Shown in pieces: positions 43,496 through 52,449 of a stretch of 64,000 bases of DNA. The position numbers and the translations under genes are program-made. Origin of the DNA: DATCLS01 sp035296625. Lineage in GTDB: Bacteria; Actinomycetota; Acidimicrobiia; Acidimicrobiales; VFJN01. The stretch spans positions 19,022 to 83,021 of the forward strand of contig DATHAO010000021.1 of NCBI GenBank assembly GCA_035296625.1, given 5' to 3'. Within the stretch, counting starts at the first letter, position 1, and every line of letters starts with the position of its first letter. Under the pieces are notes generated by a model, which saw nothing but the letters and a program-made list of their open reading frames with translations, did no database searches and was not told the DNA's origin.

Positions 43496-43650
43496 GCCGC
43501 CACGGTACCGGCGATGCCGGGCCAGCGGACCGGCCCAGGGTGGACAACCCGGCTCTGACGACAGGTGGCGCCCGCACGACCACGAAAGGACGGCGGGCGC
43601 CGTCATCGGTCCTCGTCCGGCCGTCCGGCGCGACCTGCGAAGATCGCCGC

Positions 43651-44664
43651 GTGACCGACACCGCACCGATCTGGTGGGGCACGGGTGCCGCCGCGACGCA
43701 GTGCGAGGGAGCCGCTCCCAGCGCCGATTGGGCGCGGTGGGAGGCCGAGGGACGCGTGCCCACCTCCCGCGACGGCAACGGCTTCGCCACCCGCTACGCC
43801 GAGGATCTGGCGCTCTTCGCCGAGCACGGCCTGCCGCGCTACCGGCTCACGATCGAGTGGGCGCGCCTCGAGCCCTCACCGGACCGCTGGGATCCGATCG
43901 CCGCCGCGCGGCTCACCGACGTGCTGCGGGGCGCCGGCGAGGCGGGCGTCGAGGTGTGGGCGTGCCTGCTGCACGGCTCCGCGCCCGGCTGGTTCACCGA
44001 CGACGAGCGGGGATGGCGGGCCGGCCGGGAGGCGGTGCTGCGGTGGGCACGCCACGTCGACAGGGTGGCCGAGGCCGTCGGCGACCTGGTCGCAGGGTGG
44101 ATCCCGATCCACGAGCCCGACGCGCTGGCTCGGCTGGGCTACGGCGAAGGCACGTTCCCGCCGGGCCGCAGCGACGAGGACGACCAGCGGGACGCCGCCG
44201 CCGCCCTCCGGGCCGCCGAGGCCGAGGCCGCCCGGTTGCTGCGCGGCGGGGGCCGCCCCGTGGCCGTGACGGCCCGGCCCGACGCCCGGGGTGGACGCAC
44301 CGACGCCGACGAACTCGCGGTCGTCTCCGCACCGGTCACGGGCCTCGAATGGGCGCTGGAGCGGGCCGTCGACGCGGGAGGCGGCGCGGAGCTGCTGGTC
44401 GTCACCGGTGACCCCGGGTCCGGCGACGACGCGGGCGAGCGGGCACGGCGCCTGGCCGCGGCCGTCAACGTGGTCGAGGGGGCTGCGACCGGGGGCGCCC
44501 GGGTGCGCGGGTCGTTCGTGCTGCCGGCGGTCGACGGCTACGAGTGGCACCGCGGCTTCGACGCGAAGCTCGGCCTGTTCGACCGCGACCGCAACCCCCG
44601 CCCGGCGCTCGACGCGCTGCCTCGCCCGCCGGAGCGAACAGGACGTCAGGAACGCGAGCGGTAG
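43651..44664 (+). CDS. Short, divergent GH1 (beta-glucosidase-like) protein
   Basis: A 337-residue protein with family 1 glycosidase landmarks: WWGTGAAATQCEGA (substrate-binding start), RYRLTIEWARLEP, and WIPIHEPDALARLGYGEG where Glu155 sits at the acid/base position of the usual NEP (Asn replaced by His). The nucleophile motif xTENG is not found; the equivalent area reads LLVVTGDPG. The protein is ~110 residues shorter than typical GH1 enzymes. HWD of the family reads HGSAPGW. It is therefore either a divergent enzyme or a non-catalytic GH1 fold. It starts at a GTG and overlaps the AAA gene tail-to-tail by 19 bases. Confidence 0.8.
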   Translation: MTDTAPIWWGTGAAATQCEGAAPSADWARWEAEGRVPTSRDGNGFATRYAEDLALFAEHGLPRYRLTIEWARLEPSPDRWDPIAAARLTDVLRGAGEAGVEVWACLLHGSAPGWFTDDERGWRAGREAVLRWARHVDRVAEAVGDLVAGWIPIHEPDALARLGYGEGTFPPGRSDEDDQRDAAAALRAAEAEAARLLRGGGRPVAVTARPDARGGRTDADELAVVSAPVTGLEWALERAVDAGGGAELLVVTGDPGSGDDAGERARRLAAAVNVVEGAATGGARVRGSFVLPAVDGYEWHRGFDAKLGLFDRDRNPRPALDALPRPPERTGRQERER

Positions 44665-46058
44665 GTCGCGCGGCCGTCGACAGCGTCCTTGTTCAGGCGC
44701 TTCGACAGGTGGAGGCCCTCGAGCACTAGTTCGACCGCGCTCGCCACGACGGCCGGGTTCTCGTCGCCCCCGGCGAGGCCGGCGACCGGCTCGCGCATGG
44801 CGGGCACGTCCTCGACCAGACGGGCCAGGTCGCTCGAGGCGACGTCGTCGCCGGTGTGGACGACCGCGCCCTCGTCGAAGGCCGTCACGATGTCGCGCAG
44901 CTGCAGGGGCGACACGTGCTCCTTGAACACGGTGAGGACGGCCGCGCGCACGAGGTGCTCGGCCACCTGGCCGTCGCGGCCGTCGTCGAGCGTCTCGATC
45001 TCGATCTTCCCCATCGTCGAGGCGGGGAGCGCCTCGAGGTCGCTGACCCGGGGGCACACCGCCCGCTCGCCGTGGCGTAGGGCCCGGCGGGTGGCGTTGG
45101 CCAGCAGGATCTCCTGGTTCGCCACCGTCACGCGGACCGACACGCCGGAGCGCTGGTTCACGTGGGCGCTCTCGCGGGCGAGCTGGGTGAGGGTGGCGAC
45201 GATCTCGCTCATGTAGGCAGGGAGGTGGACCGGCAGGCCCTCGACGTCGAGCGGGCGGGCCTCCTGCGCGGCGATCGCCACCTCGGTCTCGACGTCGAGC
45301 GGGTAGTGCGTGCGGATCTGGCTGCCGAACCGGTCCTTCAGCGGGGTGATGATGCGACCGCGGTTCGTGTAGTCCTCGGGGTTGGCCGACGCCACGAGCA
45401 GCAAATCGAGCGGCAGGCGCAGCTTGTAGCCCCGCACCTGCACGTCGCGCTCCTCGAGGACGTTCAGCAGACCGACCTGGATGCGCTCGGCGAGGTCGGG
45501 CAGCTCGTTGATGGCGAAGATGCCCCGGTTCGTGCGGGGCACGAGCCCGTAGTGGATCGTGAGCTCGTCGGACAGGTAGCGGCCCTCGGCCACCTTGATG
45601 GGGTCGACCTCGCCGATGAGGTCGGCGATCGAGGTGTCAGGGGTGGCCAGCTTCTCGCCGAAGCGCATGTCGCGGTGCACCCAGTCGATCGGCGTGCCCT
45701 CGCCGCGCTCGGCGACCAGGTCGCGTGCGTAGCGCGACACGGGGTGCTCGGGATCGTCGTTGATCTCGGTGCCGGCCACCACGGGCAGCCACTCGTCGAG
45801 CAGCTCGAAGAGCGAACGGATCATGCGGGTCTTCGCCTGGCCGCGCTCGCCGAGGAAGATGATGTCGTGGCCGGCGACCAGCGCGTTCTCGAGCTGGGGG
45901 AGGACGGTGTCCTCGTAGCCCTGCACGCCGTCGACGAGGGACCGCCCAGCGGAGATGCGGGCGACAGCGTTGCGGCGGATCTCATCCTTGACCGACGAGG
46001 AGCGCCAGCCCGACGAACGCAGCTCGCCGAGGGTCGTGGGGCGCGGCGACTCGGACAT
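44646..46058 (-). CDS. MoxR/Mg-chelatase-like AAA ATPase
   Basis: A 470-residue AAA+ ATPase. Walker A is FLGERGQAKTRMIRSL and Walker B is GIFAINELPDL (acidic residue Glu rather than Asp-Glu). VASANPEDYTNRGRIITPLKDRFGSQIR holds sensor 1 and the Arg finger region (key VASANPEDYT and LKDRFG). The layout matches ATPases paired with VWA proteins, as in MoxR or ChlI/ChlD. The C-terminal third is helical. It is 44 bases downstream of the XRE-DUF5753 regulator on the same strand, so the two may be co-transcribed. Confidence 0.88.
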   Translation of the reverse strand: MSESPRPTTLGELRSSGWRSSSVKDEIRRNAVARISAGRSLVDGVQGYEDTVLPQLENALVAGHDIIFLGERGQAKTRMIRSLFELLDEWLPVVAGTEINDDPEHPVSRYARDLVAERGEGTPIDWVHRDMRFGEKLATPDTSIADLIGEVDPIKVAEGRYLSDELTIHYGLVPRTNRGIFAINELPDLAERIQVGLLNVLEERDVQVRGYKLRLPLDLLLVASANPEDYTNRGRIITPLKDRFGSQIRTHYPLDVETEVAIAAQEARPLDVEGLPVHLPAYMSEIVATLTQLARESAHVNQRSGVSVRVTVANQEILLANATRRALRHGERAVCPRVSDLEALPASTMGKIEIETLDDGRDGQVAEHLVRAAVLTVFKEHVSPLQLRDIVTAFDEGAVVHTGDDVASSDLARLVEDVPAMREPVAGLAGGDENPAVVASAVELVLEGLHLSKRLNKDAVDGRATYRSRS

Positions 46059-46102
46059 GACCGCCAACCTATCGCCGGTCACCGATCCGCGGGCGGGCGC
46101 GT

Positions 46103-47029
46103 TCACACCAGGTCGCGGGCGACCTCACGCATCACGGCGCAGGACTCATCGGGCGCCAGCGCCAGGTCGCAGAGCTTGCGGAACGCCAGTCGCTGATCCG
46201 CGATCTCGCGGGGCTGCTCGAAGTAGACGCCCACCGACCAGGCGCCCTCGAGGAAGCCGAGGCCCGCATCGGTATCCCACGGGAAGCTCATGATCGTGAA
46301 CCCGCCGGCCATGCAGGCGTGCGCGCCCCGGTCGAACGGCAGGACCTGGAGCGTCACGTTGGGCAGGTCGGACGCCGCCAGGAGGTGGTCGATCTGATCG
46401 CGCATGGCCGCGGGGCCCCCGACGACCCGGCGCAGCACGGCCTCGTCGAGCACGACGTGCAGTTGGAGCGGCTGCTCGGCCCGGGTGAGGGCCTGCTGGC
46501 GCCGCATGCGCAGCCCGACGCGCCGGGCCACGTGGTCCTCGGACGAGTCGATCGACGCGCTGCGGATGAGCGCATCGCTGTAATCGCGGGTCTGCAGCAG
46601 GCCAGGCACGTACTGCGGCTCGTAGATGGCCAACTCGGACGCGCCCTGCTCGAGGCCCACGAAGCGGGAGAACCACTCGGGCATGACATCGACGTCGTAG
46701 TCCTCCCACCAGCCTTTCTCGCGCGCCCGGTGTGCGGCCTCGAGGTACTCGGGCCACAGGTGCTGGGGCACGTCGTAGAGCGGCAGCAGCACCTCGTCGA
46801 GGTCGCGGGGCACGACCGGCCGCTGGGCGTTCTCGAAGTACGACACCTTGGTGACCGTGCACCGCAGCGCCTTGGCGACCTGCTTCTGCTCGAGCCCCGC
46901 CGCGGCCCGCAGGCGCTGGAGCTCGGCTGCCAGCCAGCGGCGCCAGACCGTGGGGCTGGCCGTCACCACGTTTCCCCCGCTCGGCGAGGTATCCGTGGCT
47001 CCCGGCACGGCATCGACCGGCGTCGTCAC
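46103..47029 (-). CDS. XRE-type regulator with DUF5753 domain
   Basis: A 308-residue regulator. The helix-turn-helix is at ~35-85 (LRAAAGLEQKQVAKALRCTVTKVSYFENAQ region; key QKQVAKALRCTVTKVSYFE). A DUF5753 ligand or partner domain follows (IYEPQYVPGLLQTRDYSDAL, RRVGLRMRRQQALTR, VLDEAVLRRVVGG, LQVLPFDRGAHACMAGGFTI). Such regulators abound in Streptomyces, where many are paired with a small DUF397 protein; none is visible here. A perfect palindrome 11 bases before its start may be its own operator. Confidence 0.92.
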   Translation of the reverse strand: MTTPVDAVPGATDTSPSGGNVVTASPTVWRRWLAAELQRLRAAAGLEQKQVAKALRCTVTKVSYFENAQRPVVPRDLDEVLLPLYDVPQHLWPEYLEAAHRAREKGWWEDYDVDVMPEWFSRFVGLEQGASELAIYEPQYVPGLLQTRDYSDALIRSASIDSSEDHVARRVGLRMRRQQALTRAEQPLQLHVVLDEAVLRRVVGGPAAMRDQIDHLLAASDLPNVTLQVLPFDRGAHACMAGGFTIMSFPWDTDAGLGFLEGAWSVGVYFEQPREIADQRLAFRKLCDLALAPDESCAVMREVARDLV

Positions 47030-47040
47030 GGCTGTCTCGC

Positions 47041-47054
47041 TGTCAGCGCTGACA
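47041..47054. promoter_or_regulatory. 14-bp perfect palindrome before the XRE-DUF5753 gene
   Basis: TGTCAGC-GCTGACA, no spacer, 11 bases upstream of the GTG at 47029. Good candidate for an autoregulatory operator of the XRE protein. Confidence 0.55.
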
Positions 47055-47091
47055 TGCGTCCCTGGCCATCTCCCCGACCTCTTGCGTCGGC

Positions 47092-47150
47092 AGATTTGTT
47101 CATGTACTAATGTTTATGCGGCAATTGTTAAGTCAAACACTAAGCATTCG
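47092..47150. promoter_or_regulatory. AT-rich promoter-like stretch
   Basis: About 55 bases of markedly AT-rich sequence (for example TGTTTATGCGGCAATTGTTA) in the 367-base gap between the divergent XRE and ADP-ribosylglycohydrolase-like genes. On the minus strand a TTGACT hexamer could be a -35 box for the XRE gene; I see no convincing -10. The rest of the gap (47151-47396) shows nothing I can identify. Confidence 0.45.
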
Positions 47151-47396
47151 TCGCGGCTCTGCCAAGCGGCCGTGAGCGGGGAGTTCCCTTTGGTTGCCGC
47201 ACCCGTCGTCGACCGGCGCCGCAACCCATCTTCCTCGGAAGGCGGGCGCCGGCGCGCGATCGGGTGTCCGACAGCGAGAGCCCCGGCCCCGAGCGGCCGG
47301 TACGGCGCACGACGTCACGGAGGGGGTCGGGTTGGGCCACCATGAGCTGCACGGGCACGACGCCCGCGACCGCCGGTCGGCCACCCCGGAGGGCCC

Positions 47397-48434
47397 ATGA
47401 TGAGCGACGACGCCCCGCCTGACGACGCGTCCGAGGCCGAAGGGCCCGAGGCGGAGGCGACGCCCGAGGCGGAGGCGACGCCCGAGGCGGAGACGACGTC
47501 GGATGAGGAGGCGACGGCCGAGGCCGACGCGCACGCCGAGGCGCCCGAGGGCGACGCGGAGGCCGACCCGGCCGGGCCAGCGGCCGGCCCGTCCGGCGCA
47601 GAGGGCGATGCTCCCCCGGTCCCCGACCCACCGGCGGGCCTCGCCCGGGCCGCCGGCGGCCTGCTGGGCGCCGCCGCCGGCGAGGCGCTGGCGCGCCGCA
47701 CGCCGCCGGGCACGATCGAGGCTGGTCCCGTCACCAATGCCGTCGTCGACCTGGCTCATGCGTACGTGGCCAGCGGCGGCCACGGCACGCCCCTCGGCCT
47801 GGCCGCCCAGCTCGGCGGCGTCCCCGCACCGGCGTGGCTGCTGGCCGTAGCCGTCGTGCGCCCCTACAGCAGCGCCCTCACCGCCGACGCGCTCCGCCTG
47901 GCCAACGCGGCCGGCGTGCCCGGTCACGCCTTGTCGCACTGCGTGACCTACGTCGAGCTGGCCGCCGGTCTGTTCGGCGGCCGCACCGCCGCCGAGGCCA
48001 TCGAGGCCGCCACCGACGCCCCCACGAGGCGGGTCAGCTCGGTGCTCACGCTGTGCGGCGAGCCCCACCTCGACGCCCTCACCGCGGGCGTGTGGGCCCT
48101 GACCCAACCCGACCCGGCCGAGCACATGGTCCAGGAGCTCGCACGGCTCACTCCGCCGCCCGTGTGCGCGGCGGCCGCCGGCCTGCTCGGCCTCCGCGAC
48201 GGCGCCGACGTGCTGCCGGCCGCATGGCGCGACGACGTGCCCGGCGCCGCAACGTGCCTCGCGCTGGCAGGCGCGCTGCTGCGGGTGCGCCGGAACGCGT
48301 ACCTGCACCGGAGCCCGCCGCCCCGTCCCCGGCCCACCACGGGACCGGCACGCCCGGCGCCCGAGCCCTCCGGGGCGCCGGCCGCCGGGCCGCCCGGGCC
48401 GGGGAACCGCTGGGGCCGGTCGGCTCGCCGTTGA
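47397..48434 (+). CDS. ADP-ribosylglycohydrolase-fold protein with degenerate metal sites
   Basis: A 345-residue protein. The first ~75 residues are acidic and repetitive (PEAEATPEAEATPEAE). Residues ~85-300 follow the DraG/ADP-ribosylglycohydrolase layout. GGLLGAAAGEALA stands for the usual GxxxGDALG. AGPVTNAVVDLAHAYVASGG stands for the TDDT helix. VWALTQPDPAEHMVQELARL then PPPVCAAAAGLLGLRDGADVLPAAW stands for the GGDADT helix and its end. The TDDT and GGDADT aspartates are replaced (VTNA; LTPPPV), so the di-metal site is probably lost. The tail is Pro/Arg-rich. GGAGG precedes the ATG by a short spacer. The family call is from pattern only. Confidence 0.65.
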   Translation: MMSDDAPPDDASEAEGPEAEATPEAEATPEAETTSDEEATAEADAHAEAPEGDAEADPAGPAAGPSGAEGDAPPVPDPPAGLARAAGGLLGAAAGEALARRTPPGTIEAGPVTNAVVDLAHAYVASGGHGTPLGLAAQLGGVPAPAWLLAVAVVRPYSSALTADALRLANAAGVPGHALSHCVTYVELAAGLFGGRTAAEAIEAATDAPTRRVSSVLTLCGEPHLDALTAGVWALTQPDPAEHMVQELARLTPPPVCAAAAGLLGLRDGADVLPAAWRDDVPGAATCLALAGALLRVRRNAYLHRSPPPRPRPTTGPARPAPEPSGAPAAGPPGPGNRWGRSARR

Positions 48435-48480
48435 ACCCGGCGGCCGGAGTGGCCGCCGCACCCGATAGCCTCCGCGCTCC

Positions 48481-50694
48481 ATGGAGCTGACGGAGGGGTG
48501 GTTGGCGACACCGGCCGACGACGACCTCCGCCGCTCCTACCAGGACGGTGACTTCGACGATGCCGCGTGGCTGCCGATCACCGTGCCCGGCCACTGGCGG
48601 TCGGCCCCGGCGTTCGCCGACGCCGACGGGCCGCTGCTCGCCCGCTGCCGCTTCGACGCCCCCCGCCCGGCTCCGCGCCGGCGGGCCTGGCTGACGTTCG
48701 ACGGCATCTTCTACCAGGGCGACGTCTGGTTCGACGGCAGCTACCTCGGCGACACCGAGGGCTACTTCGTCCCCCACACCTTCGAGGTGACCGACGCCCT
48801 GCGGACCCGGTCCGGCCACACACTGGCCGTCGAGGTCACGTGCCACCCCGAGCGGGACCCCACGGCCAAGCGCAACCTCACCGGGGCATTCCAGCACGGC
48901 AGGCACCTCGACCCCGCGTGGAACCCGGGCGGCCTGTGGCGGCCCGTGCGGGTGACCGAAACGGGGCCGGTCCGGGTGGCCCAACTGCGCGTCCTCTGCC
49001 GGTCGGCCACCCCCGAGCGGGCCATCGTGGCGCTGCGGGCCACGCTCGACAGCGACGACGCCCGCACCGCCCGCATCCGGACCGAGCTGGGCGGGGTCGA
49101 CCACGAGCTGGACCAGCCGATCGCTGCCGGCACGAACGAGGTCACCTGGACGGTCACCGTCGAGCACCCCGCGCTGTGGTGGCCGCACGCCCTCGGCGAG
49201 GCGGTGCTCCACGACGTCCGGGTGGCCGTGTCCGTGGACGACGAGGTCAGCGACGAACGACGGCTGCGCACCGGCCTGCGCTCCGTGCGGATGCGCCGGT
49301 GGGTGTGCTCGGTCAACGGCGAGCGCCTGTTCCTGAAGGGGGCGAACCAGGGACCGAGCCGCATGGCGCTGGCCGACGCCCCCGCGGAGCAGCTGCGTGG
49401 CGACGTCGACCTCGCCGTCTACGCCGGCCTCGACCTGCTGCGGCTGCACACCCACGTGGCCCGGCCGGAGACCTACGACGCAGCGGACGAGCGCGGCCTG
49501 CTGCTGTGGCAGGACATGCCGCTGCACCGCGGCTACGCCCGGGGCGTGCGCCACCAGGCCACCCGGCAGGCGCGGGCGCTGGTCGACCTGCTGGGCCACC
49601 ACCCGTCGATCGCGCTGTGGTGCGGCCACGACGATCCGGTCGCCGTGGCGGAGGACCCCGAGCTGGTCGACGACCCGAAGGAGCGGCGCCGGGTCGCCCG
49701 ACGGGCGGTGCGCACCCAGCAGCTGCCGACCTGGAACAGGACGGTGCTCGACGCCGCCGTGAAGCGGGCCCTCGAGCGGGCCGACGGCACCCGGCCGGTC
49801 GTGGCCCACTCGGGCGTGCCGCCGCACGCGCCGCAGCTCGACGGCACCGACAGCCACCTCTACCTGGGCTGGTACCGGCGCGACCTCCGTGACCTCTCGG
49901 GTCTCGCGCGGGCCCTGCCCCGCCTCGTGCGATTCGTGTCCGAGCTCGGCGCGCAGGCCGTGCCCGCGGGCGACGCCGCCGTGTGCGAACCGGCCCGCTG
50001 GCCTGATCTCGAGTGGGACCGGCTCGAGGCCCACCACGGCCTGCAGCGCGCCGTGCTCGACGCCCGGGTGCCGGCCGCCGCGCACGCGACGTTCGCCGGG
50101 TGGCAGGAGGCCACGCAGCGCTACCAGGCCGAGCTGATCCGCCGGCAGATCGAGGTGCTGCGCCGGCTGAAGTACCGCCCTACCGGGGGCTTCGCCGTCT
50201 TCAGCCTGGCTGACGGCCACCCGGCCGTGTCCTTCGCGGTGCTCGACGACGAGCGGCGTCCCAAGCTCGCCTACGAGGCGCTCCGCCGGGCCTGCCGGCC
50301 GGTGGTCGTGGTGGCCGACCGGCTGCCGCCGACGCCGGCCGCGGGTGCGGCGCTGGCTCTGGACGTGCACGTCGTGTCGGACCGGCGGGACCCGATCGAG
50401 GGCGTCACGGTGTCGGCCCGCCTCGGATGGCCCGGCGGCGAGCACGGCTGGCGCTGGTCCGGCGACGTGCCGGCCGACGCCTGCGTGCGGGTCGGGACGA
50501 TGCAGCTCGTCGTGCCCGGCGTCATCGGGTGGATCACCCTCGACCTCGAGCTGCGCCTGCCGGGCGGCGAGGTCGTCACCAACCACGACGAGGCCGAGGT
50601 GCGGGCCGCCGAGCGCTCCCGCTCGGCCGGGCCCGCCGGCCCCACCGTGCCCTTCGGACGCTCCGGGCCGCCGGATGGACCCGCCCGGGGCTGA
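48481..50694 (+). CDS. Glycoside hydrolase family 2 protein (beta-mannosidase/galactosidase-like)
   Basis: A 737-residue protein with GH2 layout. A sugar-binding jelly roll covers ~1-165 (LTFDGIFYQGDVWFDGSYLG, RDPTAKRNLTGAFQ, NPGGLWRPVRV). An immunoglobulin-like domain (~166-270) and a TIM barrel (~275-610) follow. The barrel has SVNGERLFLKGANQGPSRMA, LRLHTHVARPETYDAADERG and LLLWQDMPL. The nucleophile is present (Glu488 in FVSELGAQ). The acid/base position usually reads WxGNNE; here HPSIALWCGHDDP puts Asp385 at that site. No signal peptide, so probably cytoplasmic. It follows the previous gene by 46 bases. Confidence 0.85.
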   Translation: MELTEGWLATPADDDLRRSYQDGDFDDAAWLPITVPGHWRSAPAFADADGPLLARCRFDAPRPAPRRRAWLTFDGIFYQGDVWFDGSYLGDTEGYFVPHTFEVTDALRTRSGHTLAVEVTCHPERDPTAKRNLTGAFQHGRHLDPAWNPGGLWRPVRVTETGPVRVAQLRVLCRSATPERAIVALRATLDSDDARTARIRTELGGVDHELDQPIAAGTNEVTWTVTVEHPALWWPHALGEAVLHDVRVAVSVDDEVSDERRLRTGLRSVRMRRWVCSVNGERLFLKGANQGPSRMALADAPAEQLRGDVDLAVYAGLDLLRLHTHVARPETYDAADERGLLLWQDMPLHRGYARGVRHQATRQARALVDLLGHHPSIALWCGHDDPVAVAEDPELVDDPKERRRVARRAVRTQQLPTWNRTVLDAAVKRALERADGTRPVVAHSGVPPHAPQLDGTDSHLYLGWYRRDLRDLSGLARALPRLVRFVSELGAQAVPAGDAAVCEPARWPDLEWDRLEAHHGLQRAVLDARVPAAAHATFAGWQEATQRYQAELIRRQIEVLRRLKYRPTGGFAVFSLADGHPAVSFAVLDDERRPKLAYEALRRACRPVVVVADRLPPTPAAGAALALDVHVVSDRRDPIEGVTVSARLGWPGGEHGWRWSGDVPADACVRVGTMQLVVPGVIGWITLDLELRLPGGEVVTNHDEAEVRAAERSRSAGPAGPTVPFGRSGPPDGPARG

Positions 50695-51415
50695 TCCCCG
50701 CCGACCTGGCCGGCCCGGCGAGTCCGGGCGCACGGCCGAGCCCCGGCGGACGGCCGAACCCGGGCGGGCGCCCCCCGACCGGGAGGCGAGCCGGTCCCCA
50801 CGCCCGCCGGAGCGCATCGTGCGCGGCGACCTGGTCATGCGCCGGTGGCGCCGCTCGGACGTCCCGGCGTTGTCGGCCGCCGTCGCCGAGAGCATCGACC
50901 ACCTGCGGCCCTGGATGCCCTGGGCCGCCGCCGAGCCGTTGGCGCCGGCGGACCGCGAGGCCCTCATCGCCCGCTGGGAGCGGAGCTGGGAGACGGGGGA
51001 CGAGTTCAACTACGGCCTGTTCGTGGGCGGTCGCGTGGCCGGCTCGGCGGGGCTGATGCGCCGCATCGGTCCCGGCGGGCTGGAGATCGGGTACTGGGTG
51101 CACGTCGCGCACGTGCGGCGGGGCCTGGCCACGACCGCCTCGACGGCGCTGACCGACGTGGCGTTCACGCAGCCGGAGGTCACCCACGTCGAGATCCACC
51201 ACGACCTCGCGAACGTGGCGAGCGGCCGGGTGCCCGCCCGGCTGGGCTTCCGGCTGGTGGGCGACGAGCCCGACGAACCCACGGCCCCGTCCGAGGTGGG
51301 CGTGGCACGCATCTGGCGCATGGAGCGCGCCGCCTGGCCGCGCCACCGCCCGCCCACGCCACCGGACCGGTCCGATGGGCCCGGCCGGGAGGTCAGGGCG
51401 TGGGGTGGCGGGTGA
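50675..51415 (+). CDS. GNAT-family N-acetyltransferase (RimJ/RimL-like)
   Basis: The GNAT domain is unmistakable: GDLVMRRWRRSDVPALSAAV, YWVHVAHVRRGLATTASTAL (acetyl-CoA loop, R-R-G-L-A), VEIHHDLANVASGRVPARLGF. It resembles RimJ/RimL enzymes that acetylate protein N-termini or small amines. The ATG at 50675 overlaps GH2 by 20 bases and adds a ~45-residue Arg/Pro-rich leader. The GTG at 50819 would start right before the domain and is a good alternative. The C-terminus overlaps the convergent nucleotidyltransferase by 23 bases. Confidence 0.82.
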   Translation: MDPPGADPRRPGRPGESGRTAEPRRTAEPGRAPPDREASRSPRPPERIVRGDLVMRRWRRSDVPALSAAVAESIDHLRPWMPWAAAEPLAPADREALIARWERSWETGDEFNYGLFVGGRVAGSAGLMRRIGPGGLEIGYWVHVAHVRRGLATTASTALTDVAFTQPEVTHVEIHHDLANVASGRVPARLGFRLVGDEPDEPTAPSEVGVARIWRMERAAWPRHRPPTPPDRSDGPGREVRAWGGG

Positions 51416-52193
51416 GGGCGTCGTCGAGCACGTGGGCCATGAAGTCGAGGGCGTCGCGGCGTCGAGCCAGCGGACGGCGGCGGTACTCCTCGGACTGGGT
51501 CCCGCCCCGGCGCAGGCGCAGCGCCTCCCTGACGATGGGCGCCCAGTCGTCGCCGAACGTGGCGAGCGCGTACTCGGCGGCGAGCGACTTGGAGCCGACC
51601 TCACCCGTGGCGAGCGTGCGGTGCAGGCGGGGAATGCTGAGCACGCCCCACATCACGGCGCCGTCCGCCAGCTTCATCGTCCCCCGCCCGACGAGCGTCT
51701 GCTGCCGCTCGACCCAGGGCCGCCAGTAGGTCTCGAGGTCGGCGCGGGCCCAGCGCGCCACCGCGTCCTCGTCGACCCACACCTCGGGACCGTCAGGCCC
51801 CCGGACGGCCACCGGGCGGGTCCGCAGCGTGAGCCACACGAGCGGCGTGGCCCCCGTGCCACCGGCCGGGTGGAACAGCTCGTCGTCGTGGTGGGGCACG
51901 ACCTTGATCGCCGCCGGGTCGCGGGCCAGGTCGTCCCAGGTCACGTAGATGCCGTCGAACGCGGGCTCGGGCCGGGCCTGGCGCAGCAGATGGTGGACGC
52001 CGGCGATCGCCCCCAGGTCCTCGGGGGTCAGCGCGTCCTTCGTGACGGCCACGAAATCGATGTCGCTCACGCCCGGCTGGAAGTCGTCGAGCGCGACCGA
52101 GCCGACGAGGTACAGGCCCTCGACCCGTTCCGGCAGCAACTCGTCGACGAGTCTGAGGTAGCGGCGCGTGACCTCCCCGACCGTCTCGTGCAC
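51393..52193 (-). CDS. Nucleotidyltransferase, aminoglycoside adenylyltransferase-like
   Basis: A 266-residue protein with the GSxxxGxxxxxSDxD nucleotidyltransferase motif (GSVALDDFQPGVSDIDFVAV) near residue 31 and a C-terminal DUF4111/AadA-type helical domain (PRLHRTLATGEVGSKSLAAEYAL). Members transfer AMP to streptomycin or spectinomycin in resistant bacteria, but most chromosomal relatives have unknown substrates. The first half of the motif has D-D in place of the usual G-D. There is no mobile element nearby. Confidence 0.82.
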   Translation of the reverse strand: MHETVGEVTRRYLRLVDELLPERVEGLYLVGSVALDDFQPGVSDIDFVAVTKDALTPEDLGAIAGVHHLLRQARPEPAFDGIYVTWDDLARDPAAIKVVPHHDDELFHPAGGTGATPLVWLTLRTRPVAVRGPDGPEVWVDEDAVARWARADLETYWRPWVERQQTLVGRGTMKLADGAVMWGVLSIPRLHRTLATGEVGSKSLAAEYALATFGDDWAPIVREALRLRRGGTQSEEYRRRPLARRRDALDFMAHVLDDALTRHPTP

Positions 52194-52449
52194 GCCGCCA
52201 AGGTTGCCTCATGCCAACCCTGCACGGCGAGAACCCCACGCATCGCGCGAAGAGATCTCACGTGACGCATGGCACCACACGGGGCATACGGATCGGCGAT
52301 GGGCGAGGCACGATGGTCGCTGAACGGCAGGTGTCGCGCCGAGATCGACCACCCCGGTCGCCGACCTGGTGAGATTCCCACCCCGTCGAGGTCAAGGAGT
52401 ACGGTCTCGCCCCGACAGATCGAAGCCCGTTCAGGAGGCTGATCGAGCG

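Noticed and set aside
48148..51009. 953-residue minus-strand open frame opposite the GH2 gene
   Set aside because: The plus strand encodes a GH2 protein with clear motifs; the antisense frame has none.
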